Part shown: positions 1-8,082 of the stretch, piece after piece
How positions within the stretch are numbered: the first letter of the stretch is position 1
Layout: every line of letters starts with the position of its first letter
NCBI GenBank assembly: GCA_964639505.1
Contig: CAZXDL010000006.1
Coordinates: 1-54,358 of the forward strand
Reading direction: 5' to 3'
DNA length: 54,358 nucleotides
Source of the DNA: CAZXDL01 sp964639505
GTDB lineage: Bacteria; Patescibacteriota; Saccharimonadia; Saccharimonadales; UBA4665
Position numbers and translations under genes: made by a program
Notes under the pieces: generated by a model
Told to the model about the DNA's origin: nothing
Databases searched by the model: none
Seen by the model: the letters and a program-made list of their open reading frames with translations, nothing else

Positions 1-1
1 A

Positions 2-1318
2 AAGAAAGACACTAAAAAAATCGTCGACGTTTCTCACCCTGGCAAGACCGCGCCGCCGGGTAATTCGAAGTCGGTTATTGTTGGGCACGGACCAATGATT
101 AAAGATCCAATGGTTGTCGAAGACGAAGCAGCAGCTACGCCAGCAGCACCCGAAAAACCGACTGTTAAATCTGGTGAGGCTGTTATTGCGCCGCTGGCAG
201 ACAGCCCATCCGCCAAAGATTCAGACACCAAAACCAAAAAGGATGAACCACCGGTCGAATTAAGCGAAGATGACGGTAAAAAAACCATAGCAGTTTTGGC
301 CGAAGAAGCCGCCGTTAAAGAAGAAGAAACCAAAGACGCAGAATCGGAAGAGGCGGCTGACACGAAAATAGCTGAAGCCACTCCATCTGAGCCGCAACCT
401 GAAGCCGCTGCCGAAGAGCCCGCCGCAGACACAGAAGAAGAGTCAACTGCTGAAAAACAGGATGATAAAACCGACATTGGTACAGATGATAAAGCTGCAA
501 CCCAGAGTGTCACCGAAGCCGAAGCCGAAGAGCTAGCCGCCCAAGAAAAGCATGACGCTGAAATCCAGAAGCTTATCGACAGCAAAACCTACTCATTGCC
601 AATCAAGACAGTCGAACAGCGCCGCAGCAAGCGCGTTGTAATTCTAGGCATCCTACTAAGTATTGTGTTGATAGCAGCTTGGGCAGACATCTCGCTCGAC
701 GCAGGTTTAGTGAAAGTTAGTGGTGTACCGCACACACATTTCTTTGATCAGCAAACTAGCGTTTCTGTCGAGACAGTCGACCCTGCTCCAACTACAAAAA
801 ACTACACAGCAAAATATTCAAAGCTAACTTTTAAATATCCAACAAACTGGGTAGTTGAGGGCGAAAGCAGCTCGACCAACGACGGACTGTATGTCCTGCC
901 AAAGGCAGAGGCGACCAATCCTGAAAAAGGCAGCGTAAGTCTGGCATTTGCTAGCCCTGCCATAAACGCTACATCTGATGCAGTAACAATAAAGTACGTG
1001 AATTATCAAAAGTTGCCGAATAAAATAGGCGGCATTGTCTATGTGCGCGATATGGTTTATCAAGTTAATCAGACTGGTACCTTAGGCGTGAACTCATCAC
1101 TTTCTAACACAAATACGGATACCGTTGAGTCTCAAAGTTCTATGTATGGGAAATTCCTAAACGCCGATGGTAAAAGCAGCTCAGTATTTAATATAATTGT
1201 ATATAAATCTTCTGGTGGCAAATCAGGATTTACCTCTGTAAAATCCGCACAAGAATACATGAAAACCCCAGATTACCAAAAAGCTAGATCAGTCTTACTA
1301 TCTACAACAGCCAATTAA
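2..1318 (+). CDS. Membrane-anchored exported protein with acidic N-terminal region (5' partial)
   Basis: The frame is open to the left edge of the window, so the true start lies upstream; the first in-frame ATG here is at 95. From that ATG, about 180 residues are rich in Ala, Glu, Lys and Pro and look disordered and cytoplasmic. A basic stretch (VEQRRSKR) then leads into one hydrophobic helix (VVILGILLSIVLIAAW), followed by about 200 residues outside the membrane. The outer part contains a YPTNW motif that resembles the YPTNF motif of the protein at 3547, so the two may share a fold. No catalytic motif is recognised and the function is unknown. It is followed after 24 nt by the pcrA-like gene, which has its own promoter. 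Confidence 0.8.
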   Translation, partial: KKDTKKIVDVSHPGKTAPPGNSKSVIVGHGPMIKDPMVVEDEAAATPAAPEKPTVKSGEAVIAPLADSPSAKDSDTKTKKDEPPVELSEDDGKKTIAVLAEEAAVKEEETKDAESEEAADTKIAEATPSEPQPEAAAEEPAADTEEESTAEKQDDKTDIGTDDKAATQSVTEAEAEELAAQEKHDAEIQKLIDSKTYSLPIKTVEQRRSKRVVILGILLSIVLIAAWADISLDAGLVKVSGVPHTHFFDQQTSVSVETVDPAPTTKNYTAKYSKLTFKYPTNWVVEGESSSTNDGLYVLPKAEATNPEKGSVSLAFASPAINATSDAVTIKYVNYQKLPNKIGGIVYVRDMVYQVNQTGTLGVNSSLSNTNTDTVESQSSMYGKFLNADGKSSSVFNIIVYKSSGGKSGFTSVKSAQEYMKTPDYQKARSVLLSTTAN

Positions 1319-1327
1319 CTAATATCT

Positions 1328-1336
1328 TGCTAGAAT
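1328..1336 (+). promoter_or_regulatory. Extended -10 promoter of pcrA-like gene
   Basis: TGC-TAGAAT is followed by exactly 6 nt and then the GTG start at 1343. Transcription would begin at or next to the start codon. No Shine-Dalgarno sequence is present. Confidence 0.6.
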
Positions 1337-1342
1337 ATTAAG

Positions 1343-3493
1343 GTGTTAGATGATTTATTTGCCGGGTTGAATCCGGAGCAAAAAAGGGCGGTCGAAACGA
1401 CAGAAGGGCCACTGCTGATTCAGGCTGGCGCCGGCTCGGGCAAGACTAAAACTTTAACCCATCGTATTGCTTATCTGATCGCTACAAAAAAGGCGACTCC
1501 ATACAATATTTTGGCAGTAACTTTTACCAACAAGGCCGCCAAAGAAATGCGCAGTCGCGTGGCCGAGTTGCTTGGTAAAAACGCAGATGATCGCGGATTT
1601 ATGCCATATATGGGAACATTTCACGGTATTTGCGTGCGCATTCTGCGGCAAGATGGCGAGGCAGTCGGCATCCCGCGTAGCTTTGTAATTTTTGACGAAT
1701 CCGATCGCCAAGCGGCCATAAAGCAGGTTAGTAAGCAGTTGATGTTAGATGAAAAAACTTTTCCGGCTCGAGCGCTGAGCAGCCTTATCAGCAGCGCTAA
1801 AAATGACATGATCACAGCGACCGACTATCAGTCAATCGCCAACAGTCCAGCTCAACAGGCCGCTGCCAAAGTCTACCCGCACTACGAAAAAGCTCTTAAA
1901 GAAGCATCCGCTCTCGACTTTGATGACCTTATCAACCGCACGGTTTTAATGCTAAAGAAACAGACTGAAATTCGCGACAAATGGCAGGCTCAATTCAAAT
2001 ACATCATGATTGACGAGTATCAAGATACCAACGCCGCACAGTACCAATTAGTTAACTTGTTAACTAATGAACATAAAAATATCGCCGTTGTCGGTGACGA
2101 CTGGCAAAGCATTTATAGTTGGCGAGGCGCTGACTTTAGAAACATCTTAAAGTTCGAAAAGGACTTTAAAGACACTGCGGTTATTAAACTCGAGCAAAAC
2201 TATCGCTCGACAAAAAATATTCTAGATGCAGCCCACGCAGTTATCACCAAAAACGCGCAGAGATCTGACAAACGGCTATGGACGGATGCTGGTGACGGTT
2301 CACCGGTGCAGATGCTGCAGGTCGGAAGTGAGCGAGCCGAGGGTGAAGCAATTATCCGCCGGATTCGCATAGCGATCGATATGGGCAAGCATCGCTACAG
2401 TCATTTTGCCGTTTTATACCGAACCAACGCGCAGAGCCGTTCTATCGAAGAGGCCTTCGTACACTACGGCATTCCGTATAGGGTCGTAGGCGGCGTGCGA
2501 TTTTATGACCGCAAAGAAATAAAAGACATCATGGCATATCTGCGGGTTATTTTTCAGCCGGAGGATAGGGTTAGTTTCGAGCGAATCGTCAATGTGCCAA
2601 CGCGCGGCATCGGCGCTAAGAGCCTTCAAAATTTCTTTGGCTGGATGCAGTACGAAGGCCACAACTTGGCAAATGCTCTAGCCGAAGTTAACCTATGTCC
2701 AGACTTAACTCCCAAAGCCCGCAACGCTCTCAGCGAATTAGGCGATATTTTATCTACACTGCGAGAAGTTAGCGAGACCAGCACGGTTGCTGGCTTAATC
2801 GACTCACTAATGCGCCGTATCGATTATCTAAATTATTTGAACGACGGTTCCCTGCAAGGTGAAGCCCGCCAAGAAAACGCCAAAGAACTGTTAAGCGTCG
2901 CTCAAGAATATCAAGATTCAGGCTTGGCTGGCTTTTTAGAAGAAGTGGCTCTTGTCAGCGATCTAGACAGTGCCGATTTTAATAATGACGCGGTCACGCT
3001 GATGACTCTGCACGCTGCAAAAGGCTTGGAATTCCCAGTGGTCTTTATGACCGGATTAGAAGAATCAATCTTTCCGCATTCCAGAGCGCTGTATGATCAA
3101 TCTGAAATGGAAGAGGAGCGCCGCCTTTGCTATGTTGGCATGACCCGCGCCCGCCAAGAGCTATTTATGACATATGCATCGTCAAGGATGTTATATGGTG
3201 GCGTCCAACACAATCCTCCCAGCCGTTTTTTGTCTGAAATTGACGGCGAATTTCAAGCTGCGACATCATACGATCAAGCCGACAGCTACTCATTCGCTCC
3301 CCAAACTCCTGACTCGAATGTTTCCGACGAGCCTCGCTACGTGCCTGATCTGAATGAAGGCGACGGCGTTAGGCATAAAATTTTTGGTATGGGTACAGTG
3401 CTAGAGATAGAGGGCGATAACGCGGTAATTTATTTTAAAGGCAAAGGCGCCCGCAAGCTTAACATCAGCTTCGCCCCTCTCGAAAAGCTCTGA
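1343..3493 (+). CDS. pcrA: UvrD/PcrA-type superfamily 1 DNA helicase
   Basis: This is a 716-residue SF1A 3'-5' DNA helicase that unwinds DNA in repair and clears replication obstacles. Visible motifs in order are the Walker A QAGAGSGKTKTL (about residues 27-38), the Walker B DEYQDTN (about 223), the motif IV region LEQNYRST, the motif V region TLHAAKGLEFPVVF and the motif VI region CYVGMTRARQEL. The C-terminal tail ends with a small KFGMG-like module (HKIFGMGTVLEIEGDNAVI) typical of PcrA. Length is normal for the family. The start is GTG; it sits 6 nt after an extended -10 box, which supports a leaderless start. A 20-bp inverted repeat lies inside the gene at 2048-2067. Confidence 0.93.
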   Translation: MLDDLFAGLNPEQKRAVETTEGPLLIQAGAGSGKTKTLTHRIAYLIATKKATPYNILAVTFTNKAAKEMRSRVAELLGKNADDRGFMPYMGTFHGICVRILRQDGEAVGIPRSFVIFDESDRQAAIKQVSKQLMLDEKTFPARALSSLISSAKNDMITATDYQSIANSPAQQAAAKVYPHYEKALKEASALDFDDLINRTVLMLKKQTEIRDKWQAQFKYIMIDEYQDTNAAQYQLVNLLTNEHKNIAVVGDDWQSIYSWRGADFRNILKFEKDFKDTAVIKLEQNYRSTKNILDAAHAVITKNAQRSDKRLWTDAGDGSPVQMLQVGSERAEGEAIIRRIRIAIDMGKHRYSHFAVLYRTNAQSRSIEEAFVHYGIPYRVVGGVRFYDRKEIKDIMAYLRVIFQPEDRVSFERIVNVPTRGIGAKSLQNFFGWMQYEGHNLANALAEVNLCPDLTPKARNALSELGDILSTLREVSETSTVAGLIDSLMRRIDYLNYLNDGSLQGEARQENAKELLSVAQEYQDSGLAGFLEEVALVSDLDSADFNNDAVTLMTLHAAKGLEFPVVFMTGLEESIFPHSRALYDQSEMEEERRLCYVGMTRARQELFMTYASSRMLYGGVQHNPPSRFLSEIDGEFQAATSYDQADSYSFAPQTPDSNVSDEPRYVPDLNEGDGVRHKIFGMGTVLEIEGDNAVIYFKGKGARKLNISFAPLEKL
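2048..2067. repeat. Perfect inverted repeat inside pcrA
   Basis: Two 9-bp arms, TTAGTTAAC and GTTAACTAA, flank a 2-nt centre (TT). An 18-bp stretch beginning 2 nt upstream is identical in uvrC at about 47246. It belongs to the TTAAC-WW-GTTAA family described in the findings. Confidence 0.7.
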
Positions 3494-3498
3494 TAGTA

Positions 3499-3507
3499 TG
3501 GTAGAAT
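3499..3507 (+). promoter_or_regulatory. Extended -10 promoter of the gene at 3547
   Basis: TGG-TAGAAT directly follows the pcrA stop. The predicted start of transcription is near 3514, leaving a leader of about 30 nt. A weak 6-bp hairpin (AATTAC/GTAATT, 3505-3520) overlaps it. Confidence 0.45.
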
Positions 3508-3546
3508 TACGACAGTAATTTTAATATAAAACCATAAAGCAAAAAA

Positions 3547-4251
3547 ATGAATCCACAAACACCACCTACACAATCTAACATCCCACCGGTCGCGCCTCAA
3601 CAACCAGTTAACCCGGGAGTCCCACCTCAGCCAAACCCTCCGATCTATCCCCCTAGCAAAAAGCCAAAAAACCGTAAACTCATTATCGGATTGGTGATTT
3701 TGGCAATTATAGTGGTTGGGCTGTTTATCCCTGCAGGCTACAGCTCAAAAGATGATTCTTCTACAGACAGTACCGCCACCAGCGAAAACACCACCGAAGG
3801 CTTAGCGAATTATGCCAACAAGTACTTTTCAGTTAGCTACCCAACAAACTTTGATAAAGAAGAATTTCCTGCAACCGTTGCAACTACACAAGGCGCTACA
3901 TTTAGCGAAAAAAACTACGGCGATGGTTACATGATCGCAGGTGCTGAAGCAACAACCAGCGCGACTTTTTCTAAAGATATAAAGGACTACCAAGACTTCA
4001 TAAACCAAAGCGCCGCAGGACAAAAAATTGTGGACCAACAATTGACTGAAACTACGCTCGGTGGGGTTAAGGGGCCCCAGTTGACTTGGACTACCCAAGA
4101 CTCTGCAGACACACAATCTCAAAAGAAGAGTATCTATATTCAATCCAAAAAAGACGGTGAACTTTATACCCTGAGTATTTCGTACAAAAGCACGAACACC
4201 GCGTTTGAAAAGCAAATTCCAAGCATAATTGATTCATTCAAAATAAAATAA
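3547..4251 (+). CDS. Exported single-pass membrane protein, unknown function
   Basis: The protein has 234 residues. The first 40 are rich in Pro, Gln and Asn (PPTQSNIPPVAPQQPVNP), followed by a basic patch (KKPKNRK) and one membrane helix (LIIGLVILAIIVVGLFIPAG, about residues 45-64). A Ser/Thr linker and an outer domain of about 160 residues follow. The outer domain begins NYANKYFSVSYPTNF, similar in style to the end of the protein at 2-1318. No enzyme motif is visible. A role at the cell surface is inferred from topology only. The start lacks a Shine-Dalgarno sequence. Confidence 0.8.
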   Translation: MNPQTPPTQSNIPPVAPQQPVNPGVPPQPNPPIYPPSKKPKNRKLIIGLVILAIIVVGLFIPAGYSSKDDSSTDSTATSENTTEGLANYANKYFSVSYPTNFDKEEFPATVATTQGATFSEKNYGDGYMIAGAEATTSATFSKDIKDYQDFINQSAAGQKIVDQQLTETTLGGVKGPQLTWTTQDSADTQSQKKSIYIQSKKDGELYTLSISYKSTNTAFEKQIPSIIDSFKIK

Positions 4252-4296
4252 CAAAGTTCTCAATCAGGGTAGAATATGGTTAGGCTCTTAGCTTTT

Positions 4297-4305
4297 TGCT
4301 ACAAT
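4297..4305 (+). promoter_or_regulatory. Extended -10 promoter upstream of rpf-like gene
   Basis: TGC-TACAAT would start transcription near 4312, giving a leader of roughly 45-60 nt. A second -10-like TAGAAT lies at 4270-4275. I looked for a c-di-AMP riboswitch here and saw none. Confidence 0.4.
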
Positions 4306-4355
4306 TAATAGGCTGGCTTAAGGGTAAATTCCTAGTTTTTTGAAAATATCCAACA

Positions 4356-5660
4356 GTGCCCAGCAGATATATGCCAAACAAATTCGCGAAGTTCAAAAAC
4401 AGAGTTCCAGGTGTTAGGCGTATAAAAACACCCAAAAAAGCGCATGTTAAGCTTTTGAGTCGTCATCCGTCATTTAGGGTGCCGCTGATCACCTTCGGTA
4501 TATTAATTGTCATTACATCCTTTGCATATCTGTTAGCTAGACACACAGACAACTTACCGCCCGTGCACGACGCTAAAATCGTAATTATTTCCCATGACAA
4601 ACAGCAGCAGGTGGTACCGAGCAAAGAAGCCACGGTTGGCGACCTTCTTAAACAGCTAAATATTAACTTAGGTGAAGGCGATGTGGTTGAGCCTTCTATG
4701 TCGGCTACGATTGACCAAGATCAATTTCGCATAAATGTCTACCGTGCCGTACCGGTTGAGGTGGTCGATGGGAGCAATCGGACATTTGCCTTTAGCGCAT
4801 CTAAAACTCCTAGGGCAATTGCCGAACAAACTGGCGCGGTTGTTTACCCAGAAGACATCGTTAAAGCCGACCCCGTACAAGACTTTGTTGCTTCCGGCTC
4901 GATTGGTGAGCAAATCAATATAACCCGAGCCACGCCAATTAATGTTGATCTATACGGCACTAAAGTCACTCTCCGCACACAGGCAAAAACTGTCGCCGAA
5001 CTGGTAAAAGAGAAGGGCATTAAGCTTAAAAAGAATGACCAAATCGTGCCAGCTTTAAATACGCCAATCGCAGCAAACCAACAGGTATCATTCATCCGGA
5101 CCGGCACAAAAACCGAAACTGTTACCGAAACGATTGCCATGCCCGTCCAGTCAATTCCTGATAATTCGTTGGCTTATGGTACGACAGCCGTCCGCCAGCA
5201 AGGTTCAGCCGGTGAGCAGGTTGTGACCTATGAAATCGCGATTACAAACAACGTAGAAACAGGTCGAAAAATTATTCAAAAAGTTGTTACAAAAGCACCG
5301 GTTACCCAGATCGCAGTGGTTGGGACATCATTGAGCGGCATCAAGGGCGACATGGCACTGGCAGGTATCGCGCCGAGCGACTACAACTATGCTGATTATA
5401 TTATCAGCCGTGAATCCGGTTGGTGTCCAACTAAAGCCCAAGGCCAATACGGTGGCTGTCCACCTTATGCCGGCTATGTTCCCGCCACCGGTGGCTATGG
5501 GTTGTGCCAATCAACGCCCGGATCAAAGATGGCATCAGCCGGAGCTGACTGGGCAACTAATCCAGTTACTCAGCTCAAGTGGTGCTCCGGTTATGCCAAA
5601 AGCCGCTACGGTGGCTGGGCGGGCGCCTACAATCATTGGCTTAGCTATAGCAATTGGTAA
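4356..5660 (+). CDS. Rpf/YabE-like secreted cell-wall hydrolase (DUF348, G5, lysozyme-like domain)
   Basis: This 434-residue protein has a basic N-terminus, one membrane helix (about 43-61), repeats of the DUF348 type (KEATVGDLLKQLNI; AKTVAELVKEKGI), a G5 domain (about 235-315) and a C-terminal lysozyme-like domain. In that domain the likely catalytic Glu is in ISRESGWCP (about E353). Four Cys residues and Gly/Tyr/Trp-rich segments follow. The arrangement matches RpfB of Actinobacteria and YabE-like proteins, which cleave peptidoglycan outside the cell. The start is GTG at 4356; an in-frame ATG at 4371 is equally possible, since neither has a clear ribosome-binding site. The end is 3 nt before the rsmA start. 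Confidence 0.85.
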   Translation: MPSRYMPNKFAKFKNRVPGVRRIKTPKKAHVKLLSRHPSFRVPLITFGILIVITSFAYLLARHTDNLPPVHDAKIVIISHDKQQQVVPSKEATVGDLLKQLNINLGEGDVVEPSMSATIDQDQFRINVYRAVPVEVVDGSNRTFAFSASKTPRAIAEQTGAVVYPEDIVKADPVQDFVASGSIGEQINITRATPINVDLYGTKVTLRTQAKTVAELVKEKGIKLKKNDQIVPALNTPIAANQQVSFIRTGTKTETVTETIAMPVQSIPDNSLAYGTTAVRQQGSAGEQVVTYEIAITNNVETGRKIIQKVVTKAPVTQIAVVGTSLSGIKGDMALAGIAPSDYNYADYIISRESGWCPTKAQGQYGGCPPYAGYVPATGGYGLCQSTPGSKMASAGADWATNPVTQLKWCSGYAKSRYGGWAGAYNHWLSYSNW

Positions 5661-5663
5661 TTT

Positions 5664-6440
5664 ATGACTACGCCAAATAAAAATTTAGGCCAGCATTGGC
5701 TGTACGACAAATCTAGCTTAGAAGCCATGTGCAACGCAGCGGACGTGAAGCCCGACGATGTCATATTAGAAATCGGCCCTGGCCTAGGCACCTTGACCCA
5801 ACTATTGGTAAAAAAGGCCAATCGAGTCATCACGGTCGAATTTGACGAAAATTTAGCTCGTGAGCTGCCAAGTCGTGTAAAAGCCGAAAACCTCGAGGTT
5901 ATTTCTCAAGATATCTTAAGCCTTGATTTCACAACTTTGCCACCTGAATATAAAATCGTCGCAAACATTCCTTACTACCTGACCAGCAATCTAATCCGTG
6001 TTATTAGTGAAACTCCAAACGTGCCCAAAAAAGCGGTATTATTGATTCAAAAAGAAGTAGCCCAAAGAGTCACAGCCGAGCCTGGGCAGATGTCGATATT
6101 AAGCGTAACAGCGCAATTTTATTGGGAAGTTGAGCTGGGGCAAGAAGTACCGGCACATCTTTTTACGCCCCCGCCTAAGGTCGATTCGCAAATTCTTATC
6201 ATGACCCAGCGGTCGAAGCCACTTTTTGAAGACTTTAATACTCGGGAATTCTTTAGGCTTGTTAAAGCCGGCTTTTCACAAAAGAGGAAAACTTTGCTCA
6301 ATAGTCTGAGCGCGGGCTTGCAGGTAGATAAAGTAACAGTCAAAAAAGCATGTGAATCGGTCGAGATTGATCCTGCTCGACGAGCCCAAACACTAAGCTT
6401 GCAAGAATGGTATAACCTGTACCTTTCGTTCAACACTTGA
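5664..6440 (+). CDS. rsmA: 16S rRNA dimethyladenosine transferase RsmA (KsgA)
   Basis: RsmA dimethylates two adjacent adenosines near the 3' end of 16S rRNA during small-subunit maturation. The 258-residue protein shows the N-terminal LGQHWLYD (a variant of LGQNFL), the SAM-binding loop EIGPGLGTLTQ (about 37-47), the acidic residue after motif II (VEFDENLA) and the NIPYYLTS catalytic motif (about 100-107). The usual C-terminal helical domain is present. The His in LGQHW replaces the more common Asn. The gene starts 3 nt after the rpf-like stop. Its own stop overlaps the -35 box of the next gene. Confidence 0.95.
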   Translation: MTTPNKNLGQHWLYDKSSLEAMCNAADVKPDDVILEIGPGLGTLTQLLVKKANRVITVEFDENLARELPSRVKAENLEVISQDILSLDFTTLPPEYKIVANIPYYLTSNLIRVISETPNVPKKAVLLIQKEVAQRVTAEPGQMSILSVTAQFYWEVELGQEVPAHLFTPPPKVDSQILIMTQRSKPLFEDFNTREFFRLVKAGFSQKRKTLLNSLSAGLQVDKVTVKKACESVEIDPARRAQTLSLQEWYNLYLSFNT

Positions 6441-6466
6441 CTTGTTAAGAGTGCAGGGAATAGACT
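6436..6466 (+). promoter_or_regulatory. Promoter and possible operator of the MarR gene
   Basis: A -35 box TTGACT (6437-6442) and a -10 box TAGACT (6461-6466) are separated by 18 bp. The -10 box is 6 nt from the ATG at 6473, so the message would be leaderless. The -35 box sits inside the near-palindrome CTTGACTTGTTAAG (6436-6449), which resembles MarR/SlyA operators and may serve autoregulation. Confidence 0.55.
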
Positions 6467-6472
6467 GAAATT

Positions 6473-6937
6473 ATGGGTCCTACCAATAACTTGAGCTACA
6501 TAGTTCATCATCTGGCTGCCGTAATGGGCAAGCAATCTGATCAGGTGTTGCAAGAACAGCTTGGTATTGGCTTAAGCCAGTTTAAAATTCTGATGGTATT
6601 AGAGTGGAATCCGCGGGTGCAGCAAAAAGCCATCGCAGACAGTCTCGGTCAAACCGAAGCAAGTATTAGCCGGCAAATTAAGGTTCTAAAAAAGAAGGGT
6701 CTGCTAATATCCAGATACGATCCTAATAATAAGCGTCGTCATATCACCACGCCAACTCCACTAGGCATGCAAGTAACTGAAGCAGCTACAAACATTATGC
6801 GTCGGAGCTTTGGCCCGGAATTTTCAAGTCTTGGCGAAGATCAAATTATGCAGCTAGTCGCTGGCCTGCAGAAACTCCACTCAATCGTCTGCCGCCCTGG
6901 CAAACTCGGCGCCTGCGACCACCAACTCGGTATATAA
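6473..6937 (+). CDS. MarR-family winged-helix transcription regulator
   Basis: The 154-residue protein has the MarR layout: N-terminal helix, a winged helix-turn-helix at about residues 35-95 (VQQKAIADSLGQTEASISRQ, then the wing SRYDPNNKRRHITT) and a C-terminal dimerisation helix. The C-terminus carries CRPGKLGACDH, where two Cys and a His could sense oxidants or bind metal; that is inference. The start at 6473 is supported by the promoter, whose -10 box lies 6 nt upstream. MarR proteins usually repress their own gene and neighbours, so the membrane protein at 6968 may be a target. Confidence 0.88.
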   Translation: MGPTNNLSYIVHHLAAVMGKQSDQVLQEQLGIGLSQFKILMVLEWNPRVQQKAIADSLGQTEASISRQIKVLKKKGLLISRYDPNNKRRHITTPTPLGMQVTEAATNIMRRSFGPEFSSLGEDQIMQLVAGLQKLHSIVCRPGKLGACDHQLGI

Positions 6938-6938
6938 T
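6933..6938 (+). promoter_or_regulatory. -10 box overlapping the MarR stop codon
   Basis: TATAAT spans the TAA stop of the MarR gene. It would start transcription near 6945, about 22 nt before the next ATG. Confidence 0.4.
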
Positions 6939-6967
6939 TAAACTAAACGAAAGCACCTAACACACCA

Positions 6968-7534
6968 ATGAATCCAAATACACAAAACCCCATCAACCAA
7001 CCGCAGTCACAACCACAACTTCAACCACAACCGCCAATGCAGGCTCAGAATGCCCCGGCAAGTCTGCCTACCGAAGCACCGTTTAACGAAGCTGTCTCAG
7101 TTCTCCTGATAGCAGAGATAGTTTCATTCGTCATTTCCAAACTCGGCTCATCTGCCATTATGTACCTTGCAATAAACAGCTTTGCTAAAAGTGGCGGTTC
7201 TTTTGACTCAGGCACGGAAGCAATCGGAAGCATAATTGGCTTAGTTGCGCTGGTTGCCCTTTATGCTTGGACAACTGATTTCATGATTCGTTTTTATGCG
7301 CTAAAACGGCTTAAATTCCAAGCTAAAGGTATGTTTTTAGCAATTTATTACGCGTTAATGCTGTTTGTATTACCATCCTTAATGTCACTAATTAGTCCGG
7401 TGATAAGTGCCGACCAAGGCGATTCAAGACATATTAACGCTGCATCATATACGATTTTGTTGATTATTTCTGCAGCCATTGGCTATATTGTCGAGCTATT
7501 TTTATATCGACGTTTAAGTAAGTCATCCAGATAA
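6968..7534 (+). CDS. Multi-pass membrane protein, unknown function
   Basis: This 188-residue protein starts with about 40 residues rich in Gln, Pro and Asn, as does the protein at 3547. About four hydrophobic segments follow: VSVLLIAEIVSFVISKLG, IIGLVALVALYAWTTDFMI, MFLAIYYALMLFVLPSLM and YTILLIISAAIGYIVELFLY. No conserved motif is recognised. It lies 30 nt after the MarR gene and could be controlled by it. The N-terminal Pro/Gln stretch recurs in exported proteins of this window. Confidence 0.75.
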   Translation: MNPNTQNPINQPQSQPQLQPQPPMQAQNAPASLPTEAPFNEAVSVLLIAEIVSFVISKLGSSAIMYLAINSFAKSGGSFDSGTEAIGSIIGLVALVALYAWTTDFMIRFYALKRLKFQAKGMFLAIYYALMLFVLPSLMSLISPVISADQGDSRHINAASYTILLIISAAIGYIVELFLYRRLSKSSR

Positions 7535-7563
7535 CATCAGCAATGGTTATTTATTGACATAAG

Positions 7564-7572
7564 TGGTATAAT
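7564..7572 (+). promoter_or_regulatory. Extended -10 promoter of tmRNA
   Basis: TGG-TATAAT is a perfect extended -10 element ending 10 nt before the mature 5' end at 7583. A TTGACA at 7554-7559 is too close (7 bp) to be its -35 box. Confidence 0.7.
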
Positions 7573-7582
7573 ATATAGTTAC

Positions 7583-7978
7583 GGGGCTGAATTTTAAGCT
7601 TGACGTTGGACTTTATCGGTTAGATCAGCAGGTCGCTTGTCAGCGTTATAGGCAAACTCTATAGATGCAAATTCTACAGAACGCCAAGGTCTAATTAAGG
7701 AACTAGCTGCAAAGCTATTTCCCCAACCGGCCTTTGCAACAGCTTAAGTTTATTCTTAAGCCGCGCCACGCGTGACGCCTTGGTAACGCAAAGGCGCGCT
7801 ATATTTCCAAGGACGCTCGACTAAGACTATCCTAATTAGTCGCTAAGACTTTGGATTGCTGGAAGGGGATGTTTGTTTGTTTTGATATCCCTTCCCTAAG
7901 ATTTAAAACAAACTAAGCCTGTAGATGACTAACTAAATAAACCGGCGGACGCGGGGGCAGTACCCGCCAGCTCCTCCA
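7583..7978 (+). ncRNA. ssrA: tmRNA (transfer-messenger RNA)
   Basis: tmRNA rescues stalled ribosomes and adds a degradation tag. The 5' GGGGCTG pairs with CAGCTCC near the 3' end to form a 7-bp acceptor stem, followed by T and an encoded CCA. CTAAGCCTGTAG and GGACGCGGG near the 3' end match conserved tmRNA segments. The tag frame most likely resumes at GCA 7667, preceded by ATAGAT as in the E. coli ATAGTC-GCA context, and stops at TAA 7745-7747. It encodes 26 residues beginning ANSTERQGLI and ending AFATA. The stop lies next to a CTTAAG/CTTAAG hairpin. The T-loop is GGCAGTA instead of the usual TTCRANY, which is odd. Length is about 396 nt. Confidence 0.9.
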
Positions 7979-7983
7979 CAAAG

Positions 7984-8009
7984 GCTTGAGAGAAATCTCG
8001 AGCTTTTTT
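7984..8009 (+). terminator. Rho-independent terminator of tmRNA
   Basis: An 8-bp stem (GCTTGAGA with TCTCGAGC, one G-T pair) closes a GAAA tetraloop and is followed by six T. Confidence 0.9.
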
Positions 8010-8082
8010 GTTTCCCCTAATCTGATCCGCAATCTAATGTATTGCGCCAACATTCACATTCACCTAACCTAAGTAGTAGTAG

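Noticed and set aside
34..585. Ser/Ala-rich open frame on the minus strand at the left edge
   Set aside because: It is an antisense artefact of the Glu/Ala/Lys-rich plus-strand protein.
4252..4355. c-di-AMP riboswitch before the rpf-like gene
   Set aside because: Such riboswitches often precede wall hydrolase genes, but none of the conserved ydaO core segments could be found here, nor in 32161-32388.
7554..7559. TTGACA as the -35 box of tmRNA
   Set aside because: It is only 7 bp from the TATAAT, too close to work with it.
7652..7666. First GCA in the tmRNA as resume codon
   Set aside because: GCA 7652 is preceded by only ATAG, while GCA 7667 has the full ATAGAT spacing like E. coli ATAGTC. 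It remains a possible alternative.
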